Source: Aurelia coerulea
Taxonomy: Eukaryota; Cnidaria; Scyphozoa; Semaeostomeae; Ulmaridae
Direction of reading: 5' to 3'
DNA length: 64,000 bases
Assembly (NCBI GenBank): GCA_039566865.1
Contig: CM076955.1
Coordinates: 7,690,501-7,754,500 of the forward strand
Positions 21,999 to 32,599 of the stretch are shown here, piece after piece. How positions within the stretch are numbered: position 1 is the stretch's first letter; every line of letters starts with the position of its first letter. A program made the position numbers and the translations under genes. The notes under the pieces were generated by a model, which searched no databases, was not told the origin of the DNA, and saw only the letters and a program-made list of their open reading frames with translations.

Positions 21999-23264
21999 CC
22001 CTATCCAGACTGGGGGGGGGGCTCATTCAGCCCCCCCACCTACTTAACTGAGCACTGCTCCTAATTGGTTCAACGAACAAGGAAATGGTTTTTTGACTTT
22101 TAGTTTCTATCTTTTTGAAGTGTGAATTTGTGTGAAATTTTGAAAAAAAAATTCAGGGGGCCGGGGGGTGGCTGTTTTTTTCAGAGTGGTCGGGGCCAAC
22201 TTTTAGGTAAGCTGCTTATGGATGTAATTCCAGATCACCTCATAATACTTTGATAATATCCTTTTTCAGTTGTGAACTTATAATTTGCAAGGTCTCTTTA
22301 ATTTTTCCAGGAACAATAGACAAAATATGTGTCACGTGACCTCATCAATGACGTCATCTTTAAGAACATGGCAAAAATTAGTTAGCGGTCTTTCTGCAGG
22401 GATATTTCGACCCCAAATGTTTTACAGCGGCAATAAATAGACTAAAACTGATCAACAGGGTTGTTTCCACCTAAGCTGTGTAATTTTGTTTGAATTTTGT
22501 GCATCATTGGTCGCAAACGGCACAAGATTCCACGGGGGTATCCTCAGATGGTACTACTAACGATCAGTTTTCATTCATATCTTGAGAATCTGTTTTACAG
22601 TGAGACTTTTTTGACTTGAAAGTGTTTAGTTTGTCAAGATATTATCAAAATTTCACCAAATAACTATCCTCAACCCCCTTTTTCCCCCTTCCTTCTTCCT
22701 TCCAACTCATTTGCTTACTACTGGGAAAAAATGCTGATGTCAGCATTTTTGCAATAATCAAAACAAAAGTTTCAAAAGGAAAAATTAAGTATGCAACGAT
22801 CATTTATCATTGAAGTAGTTTTCATTGTAAACTATGGAGAAATTCTCTAATATGGCTGCATTTGTCATTTTTCAGAAAAACAAGATTTTTAATCTGTTTT
22901 TCCGCCATCTTGAATTTGCGAAAATCTAATTTTTCACTTTATAAGTATATTTTCACCTTCTAACAATGCTTTGATTGGCATAATTTGGTTTCATGAATCA
23001 ATCTTAGAAAATTATAAAGATTTAAAAAAAAGTTGTTTTTTTCATTTTTTTCGTGGACACGTGCCAGTTGGTCTTGAATAATTATGACGTCATATCTATT
23101 TTTAGACTTTTTTTTGTGAGAAATTATATATCATAAGCACGGCTACCTGCATGGTGAGTTTCGTCTTCGTAAGTGAAGGAATGGCGATTTTAGAGAGGGG
23201 GGGGGGGGGGCTGAATGAGCCCCCCCAGTCTTCTAGTTGCTCAAAAAGCCCAGTCTGGATAGGG
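21999..23264. mobile_element. piggyBac-like TTAA element, inner, 16-bp perfect TIR
   Basis: CCCTATCCAGACTGGG at 21999-22014 mirrors exactly the right end at 23249-23264, each bounded by TTAA (21995-21998, 23265-23268). Inside the ends, GGGGGGCTCATTCAGCCCCC and GGGGGCTGAATGAGCCCCCC form hairpins. It carries a CACGTG palindrome at 22333 and TGACGTCA at 22349 and 23095. No transposase. It sits inside the outer TTAA element. Confidence 0.9.
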
Positions 23265-23407
23265 TTAACTTTGTATCATAGAGCAAAAAAATTGCAACAA
23301 TTTGGACATTCTATTTTTAGCCTTGTCTCCATGGCTACCAATTTTTCATACTGCACTCTGTGAAAAACATACTTTGTATCTCTCTTAATCATGTTTAATT
23401 GGGTGGG

Positions 23408-23658
23408 AGACTTAATTTGCAACCACTCCGCACGAGTGTGCCAAATTTACTAAATTCTCAAATCAAACTCTGTTTTATACTGCAAGAAGAAACCATGCCA
23501 CATGTTCGACTATCATTGAGCACGTAGATAATAAAACACATGACATCTCTAGAGAGTCAAAATCTATGGTATTGCAAATCGCCAGAGGCGTAATAAACCT
23601 TAAACAGCATGTTCGTTGCTTTAACTCCGATTAGAATTTCATTCTAATCTGCATTTAA
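23408..23658 (+). repeat. 251-bp direct repeat, left copy
   Basis: Matches 24311-24561 with a single visible mismatch (GTGCCAAA against GTGCAAAA) over 251 bp, at an offset of 903 bp. It starts AGACTTAATTTGCAACCACT and ends CTAATCTGCATTTAA. Such near-identity suggests a recent event. Confidence 0.93.
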
Positions 23659-23765
23659 AGCTACACTCCCATGAATAGACCCAACGCTGCTGGGGCTTAG
23701 CTGCCCTTCAGATATATTTCAACCTTATCGTGAATATTTCCTCATAAGCATCGGACAAACACAAG

Positions 23766-24014
23766 GTTGCATTTTCTCATCATTAGGGCAAGTTGGGCTT
23801 AGAGGGAACTAACCCATCTCCCGAAAAGCAAATAACCCTCCCGAAGGTAGGGTTGGAAGGAAAACCTTCACTTTTCCCGCCACAGAACACGAAGCGAGGA
23901 AATGAAGTGAAAAGAAGCGCAGTGTTCCCCCCAACCCACACCAAGAGGAGAGAAAGAACGCAAGACCCGAATACGAAACAGGGTCGAAGCGAGATTAAGA
24001 TGAGAAAATGCAAC
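23766..24014. repeat. Inverted-repeat element between the direct repeats
   Basis: GTTGCATTTTCTCATC (23766-23781) and GATGAGAAAATGCAAC (23999-24014) are perfect 16-bp inverted repeats around a GC-richer, purine-skewed core. Open frames on both strands across it are not recognised. Probably a small MITE; no target duplication identified. Confidence 0.6.
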
Positions 24015-24310
24015 CCCGGTAAGCGATAGCTAGGATGATACTTAGAAATACCTGCATTGCCAACCAGAGGCGAAAGAGCACATCTTATAAATGAAAACGA
24101 AGTTTCTTACCAAATCTGAGGCTCCATGCCTCGTGCTAATCCAAAGTAGAATCGCATTACTGCCACAAACTGGCCTGCAAAATGGCCTGCCAACTTAGCT
24201 GAAAAGGAAAACATATGGCTCGAAGGCCACACACACATAACACACATACACACAAGCAAGCCCGAAGGCCATTTTCAACACGCACTGCTCGACTCGCTGT
24301 CGAGACTTTT

Positions 24311-24561
24311 AGACTTAATTTGCAACCACTCCGCACGAGTGTGCAAAATTTACTAAATTCTCAAATCAAACTCTGTTTTATACTGCAAGAAGAAACCATG
24401 CCACATGTTCGACTATCATTGAGCACGTAGATAATAAAACACATGACATCTCTAGAGAGTCAAAATCTATGGTATTGCAAATCGCCAGAGGCGTAATAAA
24501 CCTTAAACAGCATGTTCGTTGCTTTAACTCCGATTAGAATTTCATTCTAATCTGCATTTAA
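24311..24561 (+). repeat. 251-bp direct repeat, right copy
   Basis: Partner of 23408-23658. The 652 bp between the copies plus both copies have the plan of a small LTR-type (TRIM-like) unit, but no TG...CA ends, primer site or polypurine tract were recognised. A duplicated segment is equally possible. A CA-rich microsatellite lies just before it (24228-24258). Confidence 0.9.
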
Positions 24562-24875
24562 TTGGTCCAATTAAGTCTAAATTAAGAATTTATATATATT
24601 TTGATCTATATCTTTCATTTCTTTATGAAAAATAAAGTTGCATGACCTTTTAGCAAGCTTTCATTTATATGACGTCATATGACATCATAATGATCATCAT
24701 GCTCTAACAACAACAACAACATCGCTAATTGGATTCTGATTTCAAATGTTCATTGTTTATATAATGAACTACCTTTGGGCTGTCATATCTCTTATGACAA
24801 CAGAGATAAACAGGGGGGCAGAATCCGCCCCCCAGGCATTGAGTGTTTCAAAGCACCCAGGTCAGATAGGGTTAA

Positions 24876-27044
24876 GGGAAAATTTCCAATGCTAGTTTTC
24901 TTCAATTTGGTAGACTTGCCCCAAGTCTAGTTCGTCAACAGTAATAAGTTTATCTGGTACTAGAAATGGAGCAAGTCTAAAGTCCGCAAAATATTGTTAA
25001 TTTAGGACCGGTTCCTTTTCCCTGATCAAAGTCGCATTTGAGAGAATTTTGACTTGTTCATGCGTCATAAATCATCGATGCAACATAGAACCAACGTCAG
25101 TTTCTTTCACAAGGTGAATGTTGTTCTGTTTCTGCAACTTTGAAGTTACGCTTCCCGTCCCGTCTTTACTAGCCTTTTAGTGATCCATTGCTGCACTGAC
25201 ATCATTTATCAATTGTTTCTTCTCTGTCGATCAGGATTAAAGCTTCTTAGTTTCTCAACTTAGTAGCCGAGCCTTTGCTACCATTGACTATGCAGTCTTC
25301 TAGAGTATGAGAAAGCGTCATGAATATTTTGAAAAACTTGGGAAGCAAAATTGAAAGCTGTGCATTCCTTGCAAATTTCAAAGGTGGAGTATAGTTAGGA
25401 CCTACGAGCAAGGACCTTGACCTACGAGAGAGAAAACATAGCGTGATCATTTTTTCCATCTTGAAAGTTGTCAATGGAAAGTTAGTGATACTTCAAGGCT
25501 GTTTCAGTCACATTCCTGTTACTATTATAGATTGAAGTGCGTTTCTTTGTAGCGTCAGTTTTTTACAAAGGAAAAATATCAAAGGAGAAGCAAATGAGTT
25601 TTATCCGGAGTTTATCAGGACGAACGGAGGGATATTAAATGGACGATTGCAGCTTCTTCTTTGGTTCTTTTCCACACACATAATGTGGACATAACCCTCA
25701 AATTCACCCGTTGGAAAATAAACTGTTATCTTCTGAATGCAGTGATTAAATAGACTTCTTAATTCCAAGTAACTGGGCAATTTGTTGCTTCCAATAAACT
25801 TCAAGTGTTGGTCTGAAACTCATTGCCACGACATATCGAAATCCTCCAGCCCCCCTCCAGCCTGTAACAATTTCCCCCAAAGAACACCTTTGCACAGATT
25901 GCAGATATCATGTAGAGCAAAGAATATTCTGCGTCAGTTAGTGTAAATGACAGCTTGTAAAAAGTCTTCTTGGGTCATACCTGAACTTGCCCAAGTCTCT
26001 CCTGACATCATCACTAACATCACTATCAACATCATCATTGATTTATTTTCCATGGTCTAAATCAAAAACAATTTGTGTCTGCTTGCTCTTTTTTACGGCC
26101 AAACATTTCGACACTTTGATTTATGACTATATTTTCAGTCACCTTCATGCCTTTTCCGAAGAGTCAATGCTTGCCTTTTTACGGATCTCTCTCAATTTCT
26201 TACCTTTGCTTTACCATCAAAGCAGTATTTGGTAAGGATGATGTTTCTGGTTACATTTAAAAGGTAGTTTCATTGGAGTGTGCGTTGAGAAAGGTTTAAT
26301 TCGTAATGCTTTTGTGGAGGTAGTACTGTTTGATGTTTACTATGACTTCAGAAGACCAAATTCATGGAATGGAAAACTGGGTACATCATTAATATGGCAG
26401 TCATGAATGTTCATGCATCTGTTTGAGAAGACCAAGAAAACATTCCACCTAAGCGTTGTTCCGTCATGAAGAAAGCACGTTGTAGTTACTACAAGTGATG
26501 CTTTAAAATAAATCAACGAAGTTAGAAGTAGCTTAGCTGGGGGGACCAGGGCAACATAATGTAACCCATTGTATTTGATGTTTTCAATCGATGAAAATAA
26601 TGAGAACATAAATGCCCGTGCTTTGTTCCATGTTTAAATCAGATCACTATATCTCTGTTAACTTACTTTACCACGGTCCTAGATGCCTAGCCAATTGATA
26701 ATATATTTGTTTGTTGCTTCAGAGCATCCATATAATAGCAGATAATAGCAGTGACGAAGAAGGTAGATATCACTGAGGATGATAACACCTGACAACATCG
26801 ATGAAACAGCTGAAACATGTACTTCTATACGTGCAATACCTCTAAGTAATACATTCATAAGTTGAATGTATCATTGAAATATCATTTAAAAAACTTCGGA
26901 TTAACTTTTGAAACTATTCCAGAATTTCAACACAAAGTTGCAAACTTCCAAGAAAAAATTGAAATCTATTCCACATGAAGAATTTTTGATCGTAATATTC
27001 TTTTTGCGGGATTTTACCACCACACGAGAACGAGGCCCGGTCTT
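24876..27044. other. Unassigned DNA downstream of the P2X7-like gene
   Basis: Short random open frames only. GCAGATAATAGCAG-like direct words occur at about 26736-26752. No gene or element recognised. Confidence 0.45.
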
Positions 27045-29196
27045 TTATCGTCGGTTGCCTTTACCAAGGTAGCCATGTTGCCAAAGGATAAACTGGCCAT
27101 ATGCTGCCTTTCCGAATGCCCGTGTGCTGCCGTCCCTTTGATCATTGCGTAAGTCTGTGATGCTGTTGATACACATTTCTAGGTTTTCGAGATCAAGGCA
27201 AAGTTTTGTGATTCTCCTCCGTTCTGTTATGCACGTTCTTTTGTTGCAACATTTGTTTTCAATCTCCCTGGGCATGACTTGACATTTGCCGTATTTGCAC
27301 CAAACAGGGGCAGGCACCATTCTCGCCTCTGCATGTTCTTCGCCCGTCTGTTGATCATCTTTAGTTTGCAATTCTCGCACCAAAGTGGTAATGTGCCCCA
27401 TACTTCCCCTTCCATTTTGGCACCGTTTTAAAACCAAGTATCTCAAGTATGCTTCACTTAACTGGCCAACATACTCCTGAAAAAAGAAATGAACCTTTAT
27501 ATAGTGCAATGAAGGTGCAGAAATATCAATTTTTGAGGCATCCTTCAGCTCGTGTCCTACAATAAATATGGGTAAAAGAGGGATTGGGGGCAGTGTGCCG
27601 ATTTGTTGGAAATTCTATTTGAGTCAGTCTTCTTTACCAATTTCTTGAGGCCATCTTTTGGGATATTTGGAGATTTGAAAATGTTTTTGACAACAATGAT
27701 ATAAGACATGAACAAACTACACATATTAGTATTTTTTTAAGAAACTGCCTATTTGACTCTCAGATCAGCAAAAATTGAAGAAATCCAGTACTGGGATAAT
27801 ATAAAAACTTAAGAAACTATTTTCTTTCAATAAAAGAAAACCTTAGCATATTTTGACTGTATTTTCAGTTTTTTCCTGTATCGGATCACCCAGAAAGTAC
27901 TTGAATGTTGTCAAAACATTGGAAAAGGCTTCTGAAACTTGTTTTGATATGTTCATTGGGGGACAAGTAGTACACGGAAAGATTGAAGAAATTAGGCCTA
28001 AAATTTGAAGAGTATTAAGAAACTTCAGTACTGGCTTAAATTCTTTGTTATTTATAACAAAACATGTGTATTATTAATGAGCTTTATATCAATTTGTTAC
28101 TGATCCTTGAAGTTCCAAGTTGTTACTTATCTTTTCTTGAATTGCATGTTTGTTTTTTAGCAATCATATAAGTGTGTAGTTATCTACAACAAGGTAATTC
28201 TGTTTATGGCATTTGTACATTACCTGCACTAACTTGTTTTCATTAACATCTTCCCTGTCTTGGTCCATGCTCCAATCAGATGCTTTCTCCTTGCTTGATG
28301 TGGCATTCCTTGTTTCCTTATTTCCCTGAACAAAGAAGAATGGTTTTGTGAGAATCAAGCAATATTCCACTTTTTCATGTGAAAGGCAAGCAAAAGAATG
28401 ATGCTTCATGTAAATAGAGTTTTTATCTTTTAAATCAGGAACCTTAAAAAGAATCAGCAGGTTGGGTCTTGGGTCAACAACTTTATTAATACTTGATATG
28501 AAATTTGTTGATAAGGATGGTTGTTGTTACTCATCAAATTCATTGATAAGTATGGGCGTCTTTTTACCATTACTAGGGAAGGACAAAGCCAGCCTATTTC
28601 TGCAACAGAGAACTCAAAATATCAAGCAAACTGAACCCAAAATGACTGTCTAACACAAGTGCATTGAAGTACACACCAGTAGCCTGACAAGTTTGTATTT
28701 AGCCAAAATAAACATCACCGCAATGAACCCTGGATACAATGTTGCTGTAAATGAATCTAAAAATGTCAAATTATTAACTAAGCCTATTTACCTTGTTTCT
28801 GTATGGTTTGTGTACATTTTTATCGCAAGGGCAAAACTCTGAACCGTGTTTGCCTCCCTACAAGTGCAGTCACGTCTCTTTTCTGTGGTCTTGCTTGCAC
28901 ACTGCCTACCTTTACAGTCGCACGGAGGCAACCCTTGCTGAAAATGAAGAAGAATGTCTACGTTAGGCCGATCATGATCATTTCATAGTAGACGTTCTGC
29001 AAGCTTGCTTGTTTGGCCAAGCAAAAGAAGTTCTGCAATCTTGTTGTACGACATTTACATCATTACTATCGTAATCTAAATAAATAGAATGGTTTATTCT
29101 TCTCACCTCGATAGGACCTGACCAATCTGACTCGTTTTCTTCACCCGATGAAGATGTTGGTGAAAAATCCGCTCCAAGCAGGTCTATGTCCGCCAT
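27045..29196 (-). CDS. P2X7 C-terminal-domain-like protein, three exons
   Basis: Exons on the minus strand are 29196-29107, 28325-28224 and 27476-27045. Introns start GTGAGA and GTAATG and end TTGTTCAG and TTTTTTCAG, and every junction is phase 0, giving 207 residues. Residues 1-64 are acidic and serine-rich (MADIDLLGADFSPTSSSGEE). The last exon holds the cysteine-rich fold seen in the cytosolic C-terminus of P2X7 receptors and in stand-alone invertebrate proteins: VWCKYGKC, ENKCCNKRTC, then AYGQFILWQHGYLGKGNRR. The stop follows NRR, so the usual final block with a Cys pair is missing. There is no transmembrane segment, so it is not a channel by itself. Function of the stand-alone proteins is not known to me. 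Intron 2 holds an AAGAAACT repeat. The start lies close to the THAP inverted duplication. The exon model is predicted, not proven. Confidence 0.72.
27740..28060 (+). repeat. AAGAAACT-family repeat, copy 3, in intron 2 of the P2X7-like gene
   Basis: TTAAGAAACTGCC, CTCTCAGATCAGCAAAAATT, AACTTAAGAAACTATTTTCT, TTTCCTGTATCGGATCACCC and AAAACATTGGAAAAGGCTTC follow the order of the copies at 13365 and 15195. It lacks both the 38-bp tandem units and the GTCTAGCC minisatellite. Confidence 0.75.
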
Positions 29197-29216
29197 TGCA
29201 ATAGGCCTTTCCCATA

Positions 29217-29722
29217 ATTACGTCATCACCTGAGCGGCGCGCATTGCATCATGGGACTTGCAGTTCAAAATCCGACCTCGTGTCGTGATTTGTATGGAGT
29301 TGTAAGGAAGTGTGCGGAAGTAAGTGGTTTAACGTGATAGATATTGAAGAAAAACATGAAAGGTCTACTGAATTTACCGATGATTATGCCCCTAATTTAA
29401 AAAAAACTCTAGTCTGGGGATTGGTGCGACAGAATTGCAGATTCAAGAAGTTTTAGCGGAGGAAGAGGACGAATTTTTAACACGGCCTAACGTCAACATG
29501 GCATGGTCAACGTGAACCAAAATGGGCAAAGAGAACTAGAGAGATAGGAAAGCTGTCGTTGGGGAATTCAAATGCTATGTTCCTGACTGCTTTATCAAAA
29601 GAAGACAGTCCAGAACTTTCATTTTACAATTTTCCCAACGGAAAGAGTGCAGAAAAGCAGGAACTACGAAAGAAGTGGTTGCGCATGATTTCGCGAAAGA
29701 ATTTCAAGGATCCAAGTTTTAC
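29217..29722 (+). repeat. Left arm of a 500-bp inverted duplication
   Basis: About 505 bp are roughly 85-90% identical by eye to the reverse complement of 29868-30370. The arm starts with ATAATTACGTCAT and GAGCGGCGCGC. It runs through GCATCATGGGACT, GGAAGTAAGTGGTTTA and GAGGAAGAGGACGAAT into a broken THAP exon pointing toward the spacer. The outer end is about 20 bp from the start codon of the P2X7-like gene, so the arm probably includes that gene's promoter. Confidence 0.9.
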
Positions 29723-29735
29723 TTTGATATTTTGG
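29500..29735 (+). pseudogene. Broken THAP-domain exon, left copy
   Basis: Reads MVNVNQNGQRELER then a stop, where a short insertion relative to the right copy ruins the frame. After it come AVVGEFKCYVPDCFIKRR and, in a shifted frame, PELSFYNFPNGKSAEKQEL with RKKWLRMISRKNFKDP. The first Cys pair (CYVPDC) and the conserved Trp of a C2CH THAP zinc finger remain. The second Cys-x2-His is not reached. At least one insertion and one deletion separate it from the right copy. Not functional. Confidence 0.8.
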
Positions 29736-29759
29736 TATAATTTATCTGTTCTTTGATTT

Positions 29760-30083
29760 ATTTGTGGCCCTCTGTCTGCCCTTTCTCGTTTTTAGGTTTT
29801 GGCACGATAGTGGGAATATCATTCTTGTATGTTTTTTGCCCCCAACGAAATGCTTTTAACACATTCTGTGTCCCAACCCTGGCTCCTTGAAATCCTTTCG
29901 CGAAATCATGTGCAACCATTTCTTTCGCAGTTCCTGCTCTTCTGCACTCTTTTCGTTAGGAAAATTGTAAAATGAAAGTTCTGGATTCCGTCTACTTTTG
30001 ATAAAGCAGTCAGGAACACAGCATGTGAATCCCCGAACGACAGCTTTTCCTTCTCTTTGCCCATTTTCGTTCACGCTGACCAT
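29760..30083 (-). pseudogene. THAP-domain exon, right copy, with stop replacing a residue in C-x2-H
   Basis: An open frame from 30083 encodes MVSVNENGQREGKAVVRGF, then the THAP DNA-binding domain: Cys pair CCVPDC, SFYNFPNE, the conserved Trp in RKKWLH, and GHRMC. The next codon is TAA, then K-H-F, so the final C-x2-H zinc ligand pair is present but split by a stop. Beyond it a one-base slip in an A-run shifts to a frame reading KTYKNDIPTIVPKPKNEKG, the usual THAP AVPTIF-type tail. THAP domains occur in P-element-type transposases and in transcription factors; no catalytic region follows here. Dead copy, better preserved than its left partner. Confidence 0.82.
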
Positions 30084-30370
30084 CTCACGTTGACGTTAGG
30101 CCGTGTTGAGCATTCGTCCTCTTCCTCCGCTAAAACTTCTCGATTCTGCAATTCTGTCGCACCGATCCCCGGACAGAATTTTGAAAAAAGGTAGGGACAT
30201 ACTCATCTGTAAATTCAGTTGATCTGTCCATGTTTTTCTTCAATATTTATCACGCTAAACCACTTACTTCCGCACGCTTCCTTGCAGCTCCATACAAATC
30301 ACAACACGAGATCGGATTTTAACTACTAGTCCCATGATGCAACGCGCGCCGCTCGGGCTATGACGTAATT
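29868..30370 (-). repeat. Right arm of the 500-bp inverted duplication
   Basis: Mirror of 29217-29722 with a spacer of about 145 bp. It ends TATGACGTAATTATTGGAAA. The arms point toward each other, so any THAP transcripts would converge. Confidence 0.9.
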
Positions 30371-32329
30371 ATTGGAAACGCATATTCGATGAAATTGAGC
30401 GTATTCGCAATGCAAACTGGGATAGTGCCACGCGGATTATGTCGCCCTCGTTTTGCGTCTGACTGCCCCTTTAACAGTCAAAAGTGAATTGAAGTAGCAA
30501 TATCAGTACTACGATTCTTCTCTGAACTTATTTGAATTGCATTCGTAGGTGCCCGTAAGTTTATGAAAGGAAATTGATTTTCTTATAAATGATGAATCTA
30601 ACATCAAAGTAAGGCTATTAAGAGACAAATATAAATATTACACTAACCACCTATTTATCCACGGACTCTATCTTTTATCATTTATAGTTATTCTAAATAG
30701 CAGTTGGTACATTCTAAGACAAGTAAGTGAAGAGAGTGCTCGATTGCTTCAAAATGACACATTCAAAATCGAAACGAGGCGCAAAGCACCCGAATTTGCC
30801 CGTATTACATCAATTTTCGAAATCAGCGCCCCAAGATTGACTACAAGCCAACCCTATCTAATAGATTTGGCCTCTGGGGGACGATAGCCTCTTTCTCCGA
30901 TTGATCTACTAGTATTCTGGGAAGATTGGTTGTAAGCAAGTATGACAATTCAATGAGGAAAATTTGACCAATTTCACCTGAAAATTACCAGCTTCAGCAG
31001 TACATGAAAATTGAATTGGCATACGGCTAAAGGAATCTTTGATTTGGAAAACTCGGATAATTTCATCCAGGAAGACCGTGGATAAATCAGAGCTCACTGT
31101 CTGGATTGTTTGAGACAGCAACTTTACTTGAATGGTGACGTAACTTTATCAGTTATTCACTAATGACAATATCATGTATCAATGTACTGAGTAGTTTATG
31201 GACTGTAGATCCAGCTAAAAGCCCTGTATCTGAGGCAATGTTGTGTGACAGAAATGTCCTCCTTTGCGAAAAGAATCTAAATGAGCTGCTTCGTTCTGAG
31301 CTAGTCGCATAGACTTGACATATTATTAGGCTTCATTCAGACTGTCTCACTTTTGTTCTCTTTAGCTCTATTTGGGTTTAATATCAAATTCAGGATATCT
31401 TGTGAGAGACAAAACAAGTTACTATTCAATCAACATTCAATACAGACCATAGAATGTCGTAGAAACACCGTAGCATTCACATCGACTGTACACACGAAGC
31501 CTTATCCATTCATGATTGTCTTCAACTCTTGCTTTGACGATAAAACCATTTAATTTATATATTCGATACAGTTATAATCGGGAAAGCTGATGCATCATAA
31601 GAAATTGTGCGCGGAGCTATTTTAAAGAACTTACGGTTTTATTGAATGAATTATTACGTTAGGAAACAAAGTTATGTACATAATCTCTTTGTGCATTTCA
31701 TCTCTTATATGATTCCAAATAAAAACATTGCATAATAGCAAGAAAATTCACCTTACAGCAAATAGACTTTAATCTTTCTTGTAGATCAGCGGTGATTGCT
31801 ACAACAATGAAACAGCGTGTATTTGTTAGATTACCTGAGGGCAATCGTGTCAAAATCATATAAATTACCCCTTCAAAGCAATGTAAGACATCTGAGTTTC
31901 CTAAATATCACAAGTGATAATATTATTTAGCCGAATATTTCTTCAATGGGTTGGACAATGTACCAGTATCAGTAACAAGATTTTCTCTAATCTTGGTTGT
32001 ATTGTACCTACATTTCATATAGAATTCTACTCCTGACCCAAATTATGGTTTAGCTGAAAGGGCATCAAAGTATTTTAGAAGTTTCAATAAGATATTTTCT
32101 ACATACTGACTTGCATAGTAAATATGGTTTGACAGTCAACAGGTGTCTAACAAACAGGCCAAGACAGTGGGAATGTTTAAAAGTACGTGTGTCCTAAAAT
32201 ATCAAAAGGCATCACTGTTAAATGAAAATTAGATGCTTGTCGCTTTTTGCTGAAGGATGATAAGGATAGCGACTCATGCTCTCACGTCAAACTTTGGGTA
32301 GACTAAAAGAACGCTTTGAAACTAAGCTT
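30371..32329. other. Unassigned AT-rich DNA
   Basis: No gene or repeat recognised on either strand in about 2 kb. Confidence 0.45.
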
Positions 32330-32510
32330 ATCGAAGCTGTAGCCTGGTACGTCCTTGTGGTATAACTACACATTGTGACTCCTTTAGCCTAGAATTACCG
32401 AACATAAGGTTGCCAACTTTCATCAACAGGTTTGCCAGGGTGGGGGATCGCACCATCAACCTTTAGATTGGTTGGCCAGCACGCTACCATGGAGCCATAC
32501 CTGCGACATA
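32330..32510 (-). repeat. tRNA-derived SINE or tRNA relic
   Basis: On the minus strand TGGCTCCATGGT (32486-32497) fits an internal box A and GGTGCGATCCC (32444-32454) fits a decayed box B, 31 bp apart. Between them CAACC...GGTTG forms an anticodon-arm-like hairpin with loop AATCTAAA. An unrelated-looking tail follows. The mismatches and the tail argue against a working tRNA gene. Confidence 0.55.
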
Positions 32511-32599
32511 GTCAATCAGAGTCTACCATGAACTAATAACACATTGACATTATAACACATTGAAATGAAATTTGATGTTGAAATGTGATGTTGAATGTG

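Larger units (their letters stand above)
21897..24871. mobile_element. piggyBac-like TTAA element, outer, 16-bp perfect TIR
   Basis: CCCTATCTGACCTGGG (21897-21912) is the exact reverse complement of the sequence ending at 24871. TTAA lies directly outside each end (21893-21896 and 24872-24875), the target duplication typical of piggyBac. A GGCGGATTCCGCC hairpin lies near the left end and GGGGGCAGAATCCGCCCCCC near the right. No transposase frame was found. It contains a second TTAA element (21999-23264) and a 251-bp direct repeat pair, so the original unit was shorter. Confidence 0.88.

Noticed and set aside
23793..24029. Opposed open frames of 76-78 codons in the GC-richer segment between the direct repeats
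   Set aside because: Reflects purine/pyrimidine skew of an inverted-repeat unit; no homology recognised.
26730..26830. GATGAAACAGCTGAAACATGT stretch resembling a Penelope-like 3' region
   Set aside because: No coding remnant beside it and similarity too weak to assign.
27227..27415. Overlapping frame inside the last exon of the P2X7-like gene
   Set aside because: A shadow in another frame; the cysteine-rich frame has the recognisable domain and correct splice phase.
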